Positions 9,577-17,752 of a DNA stretch of 60,359 nt are shown here, one piece after another. The notes below the pieces were generated by a model. It searched no databases and was not told where the DNA came from. It saw only the letters and a program-made list of their open reading frames with translations. The DNA comes from Elusimicrobiota bacterium (GTDB lineage Bacteria; Elusimicrobiota; Elusimicrobia; UBA1565; UBA9628), in the NCBI GenBank assembly GCA_027451985.1, contig DAIDHS010000016.1, positions 1 through 60,359 on the forward strand. Direction: 5' to 3'. Both the position numbers and the translations under genes were made by a program. Position 1 is the first letter of the stretch, and each line of letters opens with the position of its first letter.

Positions 9577-10749
9577 GTGGAGAACGGAAAGCTGCGGCCC
9601 CTCCTGCGGCGCGCGCCGCCCGGCTCGGGGATTTTCACCCGCCGCCCCGACCGATACCAGCCGGGCAACGAGATCGACATTTTTCCCGGCGGCGCTCCGG
9701 CTTTCGGTGCCATGATGGGCGCCATCGACGACGCCCAAAAAACGGTCCACCTGGAATCCTACATTTTCGACGGCGGCGTTTCCCGCCAGTTCGCCGCCCG
9801 CTTGGCCGCGGCGGCGCTGCGGGGAGTTTCCGTGAGACTCATCTACGACTCACTTGGCTCGCTCGCCCTCGATCGGCGCTTGCTCGAAGATCTGCGCATC
9901 GCCGGCGTCCGAATCCTGGAGTACCATCCGGTCGCTCCCTGGCGCGCCCGCTGGTCCTGGTGGCGCCGGGACCACCGCAAAATCCTGGCCGTAGACGGAA
10001 GGATTGCCTTTACCGGAGGGGTCAACATCTCAGACGTTTATCTTCCCCAAGATTCCGGAAGTTCCGGCTGGCGCGACCTGCATTTCCGCGTCTCCGGGCC
10101 GGCCGCTCACGAGTTGGATCGGCTCTTCCGAAACGTGTGGTTCAAAGAAACCGGATCCTATTTTTCTCTCATCGAGCCCGAACAGCCCCGGTTCCCGGAA
10201 AAATCCTTGGTCTGGGTCGCCGCCAACCAGGAGTTCCTGCACCGCACCATCATCCGCGGCGCCTACCTGCGCGCCATCCGGGCGGCGCGGGAAGAAATTC
10301 TCATCGCCCACTCCTACTTTCTTCCCGAGCGGCGGCTCAGGAGAGCCCTGGCGGCGGCGGCTCGGCGCGGCGTGCGCGTAAAGCTGCTCGCGCCGGGAAC
10401 CTCCGATATTTCTTCCGTCTGGCTGGCGGCGCGCAGCCGCTATGATTATCTTTTGAGCCGGGGCGTCCGGATCTTTGAATGGGGCGGACCCCTGCTCCAC
10501 GAAAAAGCCGCGGTGGTGGACGAACGTTGGAGCGCGGTCGGATCTTATAATATGGATCGCCGCAGCCTGCTGCACAACCTCGAAGTCAATCTGCACGTTC
10601 TTGATCCGGATTTTTCCAGCCGCCTTGCAGGCATCCTTTCAACCGACATGGCCAATTCGCGCGAAATACGCCTGGACGAATGGCGGCGGCGGCCGCTCCG
10701 GGAAAAGATTCTGGAGCGCGTCTTTTTCCGGCTGCGCTATTTTTTGTAG
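9577..10749 (+). CDS. Cardiolipin synthase-like phospholipase D family protein
   Basis: 390 residues from a GTG at 9577. An ATG at 9475 is in frame but lies inside sdhC and upstream of the TATAAT box, so the GTG is preferred. Two HKD motifs are present: RDHRKILAVDG with GGVNISDVYL downstream, and LLHEKAAVVDERWSAVGSYNMDRRS. This two-HKD architecture is shared by ClsA/B/C cardiolipin synthases. No N-terminal membrane segments are present, as in ClsB. It probably condenses phosphatidylglycerol or acts as a related phosphatidyltransferase. SixA follows after nine bases and is likely co-transcribed. Confidence 0.85.
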   Translation: MENGKLRPLLRRAPPGSGIFTRRPDRYQPGNEIDIFPGGAPAFGAMMGAIDDAQKTVHLESYIFDGGVSRQFAARLAAAALRGVSVRLIYDSLGSLALDRRLLEDLRIAGVRILEYHPVAPWRARWSWWRRDHRKILAVDGRIAFTGGVNISDVYLPQDSGSSGWRDLHFRVSGPAAHELDRLFRNVWFKETGSYFSLIEPEQPRFPEKSLVWVAANQEFLHRTIIRGAYLRAIRAAREEILIAHSYFLPERRLRRALAAAARRGVRVKLLAPGTSDISSVWLAARSRYDYLLSRGVRIFEWGGPLLHEKAAVVDERWSAVGSYNMDRRSLLHNLEVNLHVLDPDFSSRLAGILSTDMANSREIRLDEWRRRPLREKILERVFFRLRYFL

Positions 10750-10758
10750 GCTAGCGGC

Positions 10759-11223
10759 ATGTTCATCTACCTGCTACGTCACGGCCACGCCTTGTCGGCC
10801 CAGGAAGCTGGGGTCGCAACGGACGCCGAGCGCCCCATCTCCAAATCGGGCAAGGCCGAAATCAAGGCCAGCATTGATGAGCTCTTGCGCCGGGGAGGGC
10901 GGCCGCAGCTCATCCTGCACAGTCCTCTGCTTCGCGCGCGACAGACGGCGGAAATCGCGAACGCGGCCCTGCCGAAGCCCCATGCCTTGCGGCTCTATGA
11001 GCCCCTGGGCAACGTGCTCACGGCGGAAGAACTCGAGCCGCTCTTAAAAAAAGAAGGCCGCGGCTTGGATCAAATTCTGGCCGTCGGGCACCAGCCCCAA
11101 CTCGGCGAACTCGCCTCCCTATTTTCCGGCCGGAACTTCGAGATACGAACCGGCGGCTTGGTGGCCATCGAAGCAGGAGAAACCGGAGCCACGCAGGCTC
11201 TCTGGAGCTACAATCCCGGCTGA
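10759..11223 (+). CDS. sixA: Phosphohistidine phosphatase SixA-like (histidine phosphatase family)
   Basis: 154 residues. The catalytic RHG (R7-H8-G9 in YLLRHGHA) is at the very N-terminus. The second part of the pocket is in SPLLRARQTAE, and the second catalytic His is in LAVGHQPQLGEL. Length and motif order fit the short SixA branch, which removes phosphate from histidine phosphotransfer domains. Given several two-component proteins in the window, a signalling role is plausible but not shown. The 3' end overlaps the convergent rsmD gene by 16 bases. Confidence 0.85.
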   Translation: MFIYLLRHGHALSAQEAGVATDAERPISKSGKAEIKASIDELLRRGGRPQLILHSPLLRARQTAEIANAALPKPHALRLYEPLGNVLTAEELEPLLKKEGRGLDQILAVGHQPQLGELASLFSGRNFEIRTGGLVAIEAGETGATQALWSYNPG

Positions 11224-11798
11224 GGCCGGCCCGGTCGGAAAAATTCAAGGATCGTATCCCCGTATTTTTCACGCCTGATTCGAACGAGACCGTCGGGAGC
11301 GGCGACCTTCTCTTTGATGTGATGCTGGCAGACGACAACCGCCCGAGGCGATAAAATTCCGGCGCGCACGACCTGAGCCAGCGCCGGAGAAGAATAGGCC
11401 AGCGGCCTTTTCTCCTCATCCTTATACGGAGGCCCCAAAAAAACAATGTCGAACGCGGAAACTCCCGCACGAAACGGAATCCACGATAAGTCCTCCAAAA
11501 CATTCCCCGGCCAGACCCTAGCCCTGGCCGCAAGGCCGGCTCTCTGAAGGTTCGTTTCAATCGCATCGCGGCACACCTTATTTTTCTCCACGAAAAAGGC
11601 CGACTCAGCGCCCCGGGATAGAGCCTCCAAGCCCACGGCTCCGCTGCCGGCGAAAAGATCCAAAAACTTGGCGCCCGGGATCATTCCCTTCAAAATGTCA
11701 AAAAGGGATTTTTTGATGCGGGCCGAAATCGGCCGCAGGCCGGGATTATTCGGGGCGCTCAAATGGCGGCCTCGAACGGCTCCGGAAATAACTCGCAT
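11208..11798 (-). CDS. rsmD: 16S rRNA (guanine966-N2)-methyltransferase family protein, altered motif IV
   Basis: 196 residues from the ATG at 11798; in-frame codons further upstream would run through the divergent promoter. It begins MRVISGAVRGRHL and has the RsmD-typical RPISARIKKSLFDIL. The SAM-binding motif I is FLDLFAGSGAVGLEALSRGA. Motif IV, normally (D/N)PPY in N2-guanine methyltransferases, reads GPPY (G122, codon GGG at 11435-11433). The first residue of that motif contacts the target amino group, so activity may be reduced or changed. Everything else looks intact. Confidence 0.85.
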   Translation of the reverse strand: MRVISGAVRGRHLSAPNNPGLRPISARIKKSLFDILKGMIPGAKFLDLFAGSGAVGLEALSRGAESAFFVEKNKVCRDAIETNLQRAGLAARARVWPGNVLEDLSWIPFRAGVSAFDIVFLGPPYKDEEKRPLAYSSPALAQVVRAGILSPRAVVVCQHHIKEKVAAPDGLVRIRREKYGDTILEFFRPGRPQPGL

Positions 11799-11832
11799 AT
11801 TTTGTCCCGGCCGCGGACGGCCGAGTTCATTT

Positions 11833-11840
11833 ATTATAAG
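11833..11840. promoter_or_regulatory. Shared divergent -10 element: rsmD and receiver-MBL gene
   Basis: ATTATAAG reads as TATAAG on plus (11835-11840, 10 nt before the ATG at 11851) and as TATAAT on minus (11838-11833, about 34 nt before rsmD). Same symmetric TTATAA core as at 9561. Confidence 0.5.
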
Positions 11841-11850
11841 ATAGAGCCGC

Positions 11851-13119
11851 ATGGCCGGTAAAATCATCATCGTGGACGACGACGACATCGCCGGGGACCT
11901 CTCCCGCGCCCTGCTCAAGGACGCCGGCTTCGAGGTCGAGCTCCTGACCGAGAGCCGCGCGGCCCTGGGCCGTATCCGGCAAGCACAGCCGGACGCCGTC
12001 GTGCTAGACATCCTGATGCCCGGCATAGACGGCCTGAGCCTCTGCCGACAAATCAAAAGCGATCCGTCATTGCCCGGGGTCAAGATCGCCATCGTCTCGG
12101 CTAAATCCTTCAGCGCGGACCGAACACGGGCCAAGGAATCCGGCGCCGATCTCTTTATTTCCAAACCCTACGATGTCGAGACATTTTCCTCGCAGATCGG
12201 CGCGCTTCTTTCTCCCAAGGAACACGCGCCTTTTTTAGCCGGTCCGGAAGCCCTCTCCGATGCGCCCGACCCGATTTTCCGCGTTTCAATCTGGGGAAGC
12301 CGGAGCCGCTCCGAAACGGAGCGAGCGCCTTCCGCCTACGGAAGAAATACCCCCTGCGTGGGAGTCGAGGTCACCGGGCGCACGCTCCTCTTCGACGCCG
12401 GGACCGGCGCGATCGCCGCGGGACGGGAGTTGGAGTCGTCCGGGGAACGCAAAGAAATATGGGTCTTCCTTTCGCACTTTCACGCCGCCCACGTCCAAGG
12501 GTTGGCCGAGCTTGCTCCTCTCGCCATCTCGGAATCGGTGGTACACCTGTGCGGCGCGCCGGAGACGGACAAAAGCCTAGCCGATCTCCTGCGGCCGATC
12601 CTGGAAGCCGCGGGACGCCGCAATGGACCTCGAATCCGGGCGAAAATGGACCTTTATGAACTACGCGGCGAACGCTACGAGATTTTCCCCGGCGTTGCCA
12701 TGACCTCTTTTTACGCCAATCATCCCGGCACCACTCTGGGCTTCATCTTGGAGTCGGCCGGCCGGAAAATAGCCTATTGTCCCGACGACGAAATCAACGG
12801 AACCCGCGCTCAGGCCCTACAGGACCACGACGAAAAAATCGCCAGGATTTACGCCGGTGCCGACTTGGTCATCCACAACGCGCGCTACACTTCCGAAGAC
12901 TACCCCCATTTCGAAGGCAGCGGCCACTCCAACTTCATGGACACGGTCGATCTCGCTGGCTCCTGCAGGGTTAAAAGACTCATCCTATTTCACCAAGACG
13001 CGCGCTATTCCGATCAAGAAATCGACGAAATGGGTGCCGCCGCCGCTTCAAGGGCGAAAGAAAAGGGTTACCCGACCCAAGTCGTGGTCGCGCGCGAAGG
13101 CCTGCGCGTCGCCGTTTAG
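11851..13119 (+). CDS. Response regulator fused to a degenerate metallo-beta-lactamase-fold domain
   Basis: 422 residues. Residues 1-120 form an intact receiver: acidic DDDD at 9-12, phospho-acceptor D53 (VVLDILMP), S83, and K105 (ISKP). Residues 140-420 are a metallo-beta-lactamase fold of the RNase Z / cyclic-nucleotide phosphodiesterase type (VSIWGSRS, TGRTLLFDAGTGA, SHFHAAHVQGL, NHPGTTLGF, HNARYTSEDY, GHSNFMDTVDLA). Several metal ligands are replaced: HxHxDH reads HFHAAH (A213), the usual bridging Asp of HDAxY is N343, and HHDP reads HQDA (Q382). It probably works as a phospho-controlled binding module rather than a hydrolase. It overlaps the convergent nfo-like gene by the tetranucleotide TTAG. 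Confidence 0.85.
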   Translation: MAGKIIIVDDDDIAGDLSRALLKDAGFEVELLTESRAALGRIRQAQPDAVVLDILMPGIDGLSLCRQIKSDPSLPGVKIAIVSAKSFSADRTRAKESGADLFISKPYDVETFSSQIGALLSPKEHAPFLAGPEALSDAPDPIFRVSIWGSRSRSETERAPSAYGRNTPCVGVEVTGRTLLFDAGTGAIAAGRELESSGERKEIWVFLSHFHAAHVQGLAELAPLAISESVVHLCGAPETDKSLADLLRPILEAAGRRNGPRIRAKMDLYELRGERYEIFPGVAMTSFYANHPGTTLGFILESAGRKIAYCPDDEINGTRAQALQDHDEKIARIYAGADLVIHNARYTSEDYPHFEGSGHSNFMDTVDLAGSCRVKRLILFHQDARYSDQEIDEMGAAAASRAKEKGYPTQVVVAREGLRVAV

Positions 13120-13967
13120 CGCCCGCTCTCCCTTTTGCGGGCCAGACGGCGCACGTACGCCAAGTTCCTCGCATCCGCGCCCGGCTCCTTGGGCGTCTCT
13201 AAAATCGCCGCAACGCTTTCGTAGCCCGCGCGGGCCAGAAGGAACGCGATTCCCGTCCCGCCCGAAAGGCGCCCTTGCCCCCAATGCCAGTGGCTCTCCA
13301 ATCGGGATCCTCTTTCGGCGAGAGTGTCGTTGAGATGAAAGAGCCGTATTGCGGACGCTCCCGCCAAGCTTTCGGCACGGCTCATAAAATCGTCGGCGCC
13401 ACCTTCTAAGGAAAGATCGTATCCCGCAGCCCAGGCATGAGCCGTGTCCAGGCAAAGGCCGCTGGAAATTCCAAGCCGACGCAGAGATTCCAAGAGCCGC
13501 GCCAGTTCCTCAAGTTCTGCGCCCATCCGACGCCCGCCCCCGGGAACGTTCTCTAGAAGAATCGGGAAAGTCGCCTCCGCCGTTGAAACGGCCTCGCGGA
13601 CGGCTTGAGCCAGGCGCAAACCGGCCGCCTCCGGCGAATCTCCCGTAGAATAGGCGCCGGCGTGGAGCACATAGCACTCGGCTGCCAGCGACCCAGCCAG
13701 CGCCAACTCCTGGGACAAAAGCTCTATCGAGCGCCGGCGGCGCTCCGAATCGCCGGAGCCCAAGCTGGGCACGAAGCGGGAATGAACGATGAGGCGCGAG
13801 ACACCCGCCTTTTCGCGCGCTTTTCGAAACTGGGCGAGTTCCTCGGCCCCTGGGATATGGTGGCGTCGGTAAGGCAGAATCTGAAGCGTGGAGACGCCCA
13901 GGGGCCGCGATTCGGACAAGGATTCCAGCAGCCCGTTGCGGACGGAGGCGTGGATGCCGAAAATCAC
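13116..13967 (-). CDS. nfo: Endonuclease IV-like (AP endonuclease / xylose isomerase-like TIM barrel) protein
   Basis: 283 residues from a GTG at 13967, four bases after the aldehyde dehydrogenase stop; an ATG ten codons earlier lies inside that gene. Motifs of the Nfo family are present in order: GIHASVRNGLLESL, LIVHSRF, CYVLHAGAY, ILLENVPG, GLCLDTAHAWAAGYDL, FHLNDT, ESHWHWGQGRL and ILETP. The third-metal motif, DRH in Escherichia coli, is ESH here: the acidic ligand is kept as Glu and the His retained. Likely role: cleavage at abasic sites in base-excision repair. Assignment to Nfo rather than another sugar-phosphate TIM barrel is fairly safe. Confidence 0.8.
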   Translation of the reverse strand: MIFGIHASVRNGLLESLSESRPLGVSTLQILPYRRHHIPGAEELAQFRKAREKAGVSRLIVHSRFVPSLGSGDSERRRRSIELLSQELALAGSLAAECYVLHAGAYSTGDSPEAAGLRLAQAVREAVSTAEATFPILLENVPGGGRRMGAELEELARLLESLRRLGISSGLCLDTAHAWAAGYDLSLEGGADDFMSRAESLAGASAIRLFHLNDTLAERGSRLESHWHWGQGRLSGGTGIAFLLARAGYESVAAILETPKEPGADARNLAYVRRLARKRESGR

Positions 13968-13971
13968 CGCG

Positions 13972-15408
13972 TCACCGCGGGCGCAGGCCGCGGCCAATTA
14001 GGGACAAAAGCCGCGTCTTCCACGGGGCGGAAGGGAAGTACCACACATCCGCAGCGTCCTTGGGCCATTCATGGACGAGAACCGATTGCGGCCAGCAAAA
14101 CTGCCTCAGCCCCTCATCGGAGTGGCGCCGTCCGAAGCCACTGGATTTTATGCCCGAAAAAGGCAAGGACGGCACCGCATAATGGATCGCGGTCTCGTTG
14201 ACGCCGACCATGCCCGCTTCGAGCGCGGCGCCCAGTTTTTCCGCTTTCTTTACATCCCGGCTCCAGACGCTGGCCGCAAGCCCGAACCTGCCGCGATTAA
14301 CCAGCGCGGCCGCTTCTTCTCCGCTTTTCACGCGCACCAGCGCAATCACCGGCCCGAACACTTCTTCCTCCACCGCGCGCAGGCCGGCCTTCGCCTCAAA
14401 AACGATCGCGGGGCGCACGAGCCCCGACTCTTCATCAGAAATCTCTCCGCCCTCGATGCGCGCTCCGGAGGCGGCCGCCTCTTCGAGAATCTCGCGGATA
14501 ACGCGCGCGTAGGCGGGAATCGCGAGGCGCCCGAAATCGGCCCACGCCTTGTTTTGCAGCTCTTTTAATTCCGCCACGAGGCCGCTGGAGAATTCCTCGT
14601 AAGCGTCCTCTTCCACGAAAATCCGCCCGACGCCGGTGCAGACTTGGCCGCAATTGGAGAACCCGCTCCAAATCGCCGCCTTGACGGCTCTTTTAAGCGG
14701 GGCATCCTTAAGCACGATCATCGACTGTTTCCCGCCCAACTCCAAAACGACAGGCTTAAGCGTCCGGGCGCACGCCTCGGCCACGCGCCGTCCGTTCTCC
14801 AGCGAGCCCGTGAAGACGACCATATCCGCCGCGCTCACGACGGCTTCCCCGGTCGGGATGCCTCCGGTCACGACCGTAAAAAGACCCTTGGGCAAAAGCC
14901 CCGTGGCGTCGACGAGGCGCGCAAGCCGGCGGGCCGCGCGCGAGGCCCTCTCCGAAGGCTTAAGCAAAACGGCGTTGCCCGCCAAGAGCGCCGGGACGGC
15001 GTCTCCCCAGGGGATAAGGAGAGGCATGTTCCACGGCGCGATAATTCCGATGACGCCCCGGGGATGATGGCGGACATAGGCGCGCTTGTGGCTAAGGAAC
15101 CATGGGCGCCGTGCCGGCGCGTCGTCCAAAATCCGGCGTGCATTGGAGGTGAAATAGGAGACAACGGTTTCCAAAGCCGGCATTTCCATCGTTTCAACCT
15201 CGAGGGCCGGTTTCCCCGTTTCCTCATGAATAATCTGCGCGAACTCCGCGCCCTTGGCCCGGATTTCTTTCCAAATTCTTGAGACGATTTCGACGCGCTC
15301 CCGGATGGAATAGCCCCGCCAACGGGCGAAAGCGTTGCGGCATTCTTCGGCGGCGCGCGCGACGTCTTCGGCGGAGTTTTCCTGGACTAAAAGAGAAGAA
15401 TCGTCCAT
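13972..15408 (-). CDS. Aldehyde dehydrogenase family protein
   Basis: 478 residues. Catalytic Cys lies in SNCGQVCTGVGRIF, the general-base Glu in VLELGGK, and the Rossmann and oxyanion Asn in IAPWNMPLLIPWGD. C-terminal EVFGPVIALVRV and SLPFSGIKSSGFGRRHSDEGLRQFC are classical for the superfamily. The KPSE motif (LLKPSERASRAARRL) has Ser-Glu typical of NADP- or dual-cofactor use. Resembles coniferyl/succinic-semialdehyde type enzymes. It is divergent from the homogentisate cluster, so an aromatic or semialdehyde substrate is possible but unproven. A short dyad CGGGT-G-ACCCG (15411-15421) sits in the leader just before the ATG. Confidence 0.9.
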   Translation of the reverse strand: MDDSSLLVQENSAEDVARAAEECRNAFARWRGYSIRERVEIVSRIWKEIRAKGAEFAQIIHEETGKPALEVETMEMPALETVVSYFTSNARRILDDAPARRPWFLSHKRAYVRHHPRGVIGIIAPWNMPLLIPWGDAVPALLAGNAVLLKPSERASRAARRLARLVDATGLLPKGLFTVVTGGIPTGEAVVSAADMVVFTGSLENGRRVAEACARTLKPVVLELGGKQSMIVLKDAPLKRAVKAAIWSGFSNCGQVCTGVGRIFVEEDAYEEFSSGLVAELKELQNKAWADFGRLAIPAYARVIREILEEAAASGARIEGGEISDEESGLVRPAIVFEAKAGLRAVEEEVFGPVIALVRVKSGEEAAALVNRGRFGLAASVWSRDVKKAEKLGAALEAGMVGVNETAIHYAVPSLPFSGIKSSGFGRRHSDEGLRQFCWPQSVLVHEWPKDAADVWYFPSAPWKTRLLSLIGRGLRPR

Positions 15409-15410
15409 AG

Positions 15411-15421
15411 CGGGTGACCCG
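15411..15421. promoter_or_regulatory. Small inverted repeat in the leader of the aldehyde dehydrogenase gene
   Basis: CGGGT-G-ACCCG lies between the minus-strand -10 box (TATAAT, 15432-15427) and the ATG at 15408. Placed where a repressor would block transcription start. Could be chance in GC-rich DNA. Confidence 0.3.
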
Positions 15422-15426
15422 AACGC

Positions 15427-15432
15427 ATTATA
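15427..15432 (-). promoter_or_regulatory. -10 box of the aldehyde dehydrogenase gene
   Basis: Perfect TATAAT on the minus strand (15432-15427), 18 nt before the ATG at 15408. This leaves a leader of roughly 10 nt with no Shine-Dalgarno. Confidence 0.5.
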
Positions 15433-15440
15433 TCATCCGC

Positions 15441-15470
15441 TTGAGGCCTTTCCAAAAAAAGGGCTATACT
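15441..15470 (+). promoter_or_regulatory. Promoter of the homogentisate cluster, probably leaderless
   Basis: TTGAGG (15441-15446), 18-nt spacer, TATACT (15465-15470), then 7 nt to the GTG start at 15478. With transcription starting 6-8 nt after the -10 box, the mRNA would begin at the GTG. Confidence 0.6.
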
Positions 15471-15477
15471 GCTCACC

Positions 15478-16527
15478 GTGAAGCTCGTCACATTCGAGGT
15501 GAAAACCGCCTTGGGTTCCTTCGAGCGCCTGGGCGCGCTCTCAGGCAGTCTTACCGTCGATTTGAACGCCGCCTACGCCTCGTCGCTAAAGGAAAAGGGC
15601 GAGACCTCTCCTGCGAAGCTTGCGGACGCGCTCCTGCCCTCGGATATGCTTGGATTCCTCGATTTGGGCGAAACTGCCCGCCGCGCAGCGCAAGACGCCC
15701 TAAATTTCATCCAACGGTTGGGCGGCGGTGCCGAGAAGGCTGCCGGCCAGAAAAACGAAAAGATTGTCTACCGCGAAAATGAAATCCGCCTGTTGGCGCC
15801 CCTGCCCCGGCCGCGCGCTCTTCGCGACTTTTTCGCTTTCGAAGATCACGCCTTGCAGGGCTCCAAACGCCGCGGCGAACCCCTATCCGAAGCCTGGTAC
15901 GACCAGCCCGTCTACTATAAAGGAAACCATCGCGAGATCTACGGTCCCGGGGACACGGTGCCTTGGCCCAGCTACACGCGCCGCTTCGACTTCGAACTGG
16001 AAATCGCCTGCGTGGTGGGCAAGAAGGGGCGCGATCTGACGCCGCAGGAGGCCGCCGGGCATATCGCGGGCTACTGCATCATGAACGACTTCTCCGCTCG
16101 CGACATCCAAAAAAACGAGATGATCTGCCGCATGGGCCCGGCCAAGGGCAAGGATTTCGCCACAGGCTTGGGGCCGTGCCTCGTCACCGCAGACGAACTG
16201 CCCGATCCGGACAATCTGGCCATGGCCGCGTTCGTCAACGGCGAAAAGTGGAGCGAAGGGAACTCCTCCGGGCGCTATTGGAGCTTCCCCATCATGCTCT
16301 CGCACATCTCCCAAGAAGAAACCGTTTACCCCGGCGACGTCCTCGGTTCCGGCACCTATTACCGCGGCTGCGGCCTCGACCTCGATCGCTGGGTCAAGCC
16401 CGGCGACGTCATTGAGCTGGAGGTGGAAAAGCTGGGACGGTTGCGGCAGACGGCGGGAACTCCGAAATCTCAAAAGCATCTAAAATATTCCAAAGCCGAG
16501 GCCCGAATCAATGGCGCTCATCCTTAA
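15478..16527 (+). CDS. Fumarylacetoacetate hydrolase family protein
   Basis: 349 residues from a GTG start. The FAH catalytic core is clear: FFAFEDHAL, DFELEIACVVGKKGRDL with the E-x-E metal ligands, NDFSARDIQ with the metal Asp, and GSGTYYRGCGLDLDRWVKPGDVIELEVEKLG. The length and the N-terminal domain (VTFEVKTALGSFERLGAL) fit the two-domain fumarylacetoacetase-like branch. Hydrolysis of fumarylacetoacetate to fumarate and acetoacetate is the expected last step of tyrosine degradation. It is the first gene of the plus-strand cluster and overlaps the next gene, a homogentisate dioxygenase, by 17 bases, which supports the pathway assignment. Confidence 0.85.
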   Translation: MKLVTFEVKTALGSFERLGALSGSLTVDLNAAYASSLKEKGETSPAKLADALLPSDMLGFLDLGETARRAAQDALNFIQRLGGGAEKAAGQKNEKIVYRENEIRLLAPLPRPRALRDFFAFEDHALQGSKRRGEPLSEAWYDQPVYYKGNHREIYGPGDTVPWPSYTRRFDFELEIACVVGKKGRDLTPQEAAGHIAGYCIMNDFSARDIQKNEMICRMGPAKGKDFATGLGPCLVTADELPDPDNLAMAAFVNGEKWSEGNSSGRYWSFPIMLSHISQEETVYPGDVLGSGTYYRGCGLDLDRWVKPGDVIELEVEKLGRLRQTAGTPKSQKHLKYSKAEARINGAHP

Positions 16528-17746
16528 GCGGGGACAGCTTCCAAAGACGCCCCACACGGAGTTTTACGCCAAGCCGGGCATTTTGGCTCTTGAGGAGATC
16601 CACGGCAGCTACGGATTTTCCGGCGCCTACTCCCGAAAAATGCACGTGCGGCGCTACCCGACGGAAATCGTCGCGCCTCCCGCGCCCGCCGCTTTTAATC
16701 TGTCGCCCAAGCCAGCGCGCAAGGCGCCGCTCCAGCCCTATCACATCAGGACCGCCCGGCTTCCCTACGGAGGTGATTTCGTCCGGTCGCGCAAAACCTT
16801 GCTTTGGGGCCCGGCGACCGCCATTGCGGTCTCGAAACCGTCGCGCTCCATGCCGGAAAAAGAATTTTTCCGCAACGGGGAGAACCACGAAGCGATCTTC
16901 GTCCAAGAAGGAGAAGGCGTTCTGGCCTCCGAGTACGGCGAAGTCCCCTTCGGCCCGGAGGATTATCTCCTTATCCCGAAAGGAACGACCGTCCAGTGGC
17001 GGCTCAAGAGCCCCCGGGCGTTCTTTCTTATCATGGAGTCCCTCTACCCTCTTCACTTCGCGCCGCACTACCTCAATTCTCACGGCCAGGCGACGCTCAT
17101 GGCTCCGGTTGTGGAGACGGAAATCACCGCGCCGCGCTTCGTCGATCCCGTAGACAAGGAGGGCCGGCACGCCATCTGGACCAAGCACGGTGGCGGACGC
17201 GTCACCAAGCTCGTTTTAGGCCATCATCCCTTCGATTTGTCCGGCTGGGAGGGCGCGCTCTATCCTTTCGCCTTCGCCAGTTCCGCTCACCATTCCATCG
17301 CCAGGGAAATCCACACGGCGCCGCCGGCTCGGCAGACCTTCCAGGCCGGTCAGGCCCCCTACAACGGCTTTTCCGTCTGCACGTTTCGGTCCCAGGTCGA
17401 AGGCTGGCACCCCAAGGACATTCCCGCCCCCTACGCCCATTACAATGTCGATTGCGACGAGGCGATGTTTTTCTCCAACACGGCCTACGGAGCCCGGCGC
17501 GGCGTCATCGAGCCCGGCTCGCTGACCTTCCACCCCGGGGCTCTGCCTCACAGCCCGCAAGGCAACGCCGCCCTGGAATCCCGAAAGGCGCGCGGCAAAA
17601 TTTCCTCCTACTTGGCGGTGATGCTGGACACCTATTTTGAAAGCCTGCAACCGACGAAAGAAGCGCTCGCGGTCAGCGACAAAGCTTACGCGCTGAGTTG
17701 GCACCGAATGGCGAAAACCGCACGCTCGGAGACGGCCTCGGCTTAA
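16511..17746 (+). CDS. hmgA: Homogentisate 1,2-dioxygenase
   Basis: 411 residues, a bicupin of the HGD family. Recognisable blocks: GFSGAYSRKMH, FFRNGENHEAIFVQEGEG, GPEDYLLIPKGTTVQW, and in the C-terminal cupin the iron-ligand region AHYNVDCDEAMFF (His and Glu ligands) followed by LTFHPGALPHSPQG (last His). The enzyme opens the ring of homogentisate to maleylacetoacetate. The gene starts inside the end of the FAH gene and is followed after six bases by the flavin reductase-like gene. No maleylacetoacetate isomerase is seen in the window; spontaneous or distant isomerisation would be needed. Confidence 0.9.
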   Translation: MALILKRGQLPKTPHTEFYAKPGILALEEIHGSYGFSGAYSRKMHVRRYPTEIVAPPAPAAFNLSPKPARKAPLQPYHIRTARLPYGGDFVRSRKTLLWGPATAIAVSKPSRSMPEKEFFRNGENHEAIFVQEGEGVLASEYGEVPFGPEDYLLIPKGTTVQWRLKSPRAFFLIMESLYPLHFAPHYLNSHGQATLMAPVVETEITAPRFVDPVDKEGRHAIWTKHGGGRVTKLVLGHHPFDLSGWEGALYPFAFASSAHHSIAREIHTAPPARQTFQAGQAPYNGFSVCTFRSQVEGWHPKDIPAPYAHYNVDCDEAMFFSNTAYGARRGVIEPGSLTFHPGALPHSPQGNAALESRKARGKISSYLAVMLDTYFESLQPTKEALAVSDKAYALSWHRMAKTARSETASA

Positions 17747-17752
17747 AACCCC

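Noticed and set aside
11212-11223. Possible bidirectional terminator between sixA and rsmD
   Set aside because: The two genes overlap by 16 bases and no hairpin with a T-run is present.
11799-12164. 122-codon N-terminal extension of RsmD
   Set aside because: It would run antisense through the receiver-MBL gene and the promoter; family proteins begin with MRVISG.
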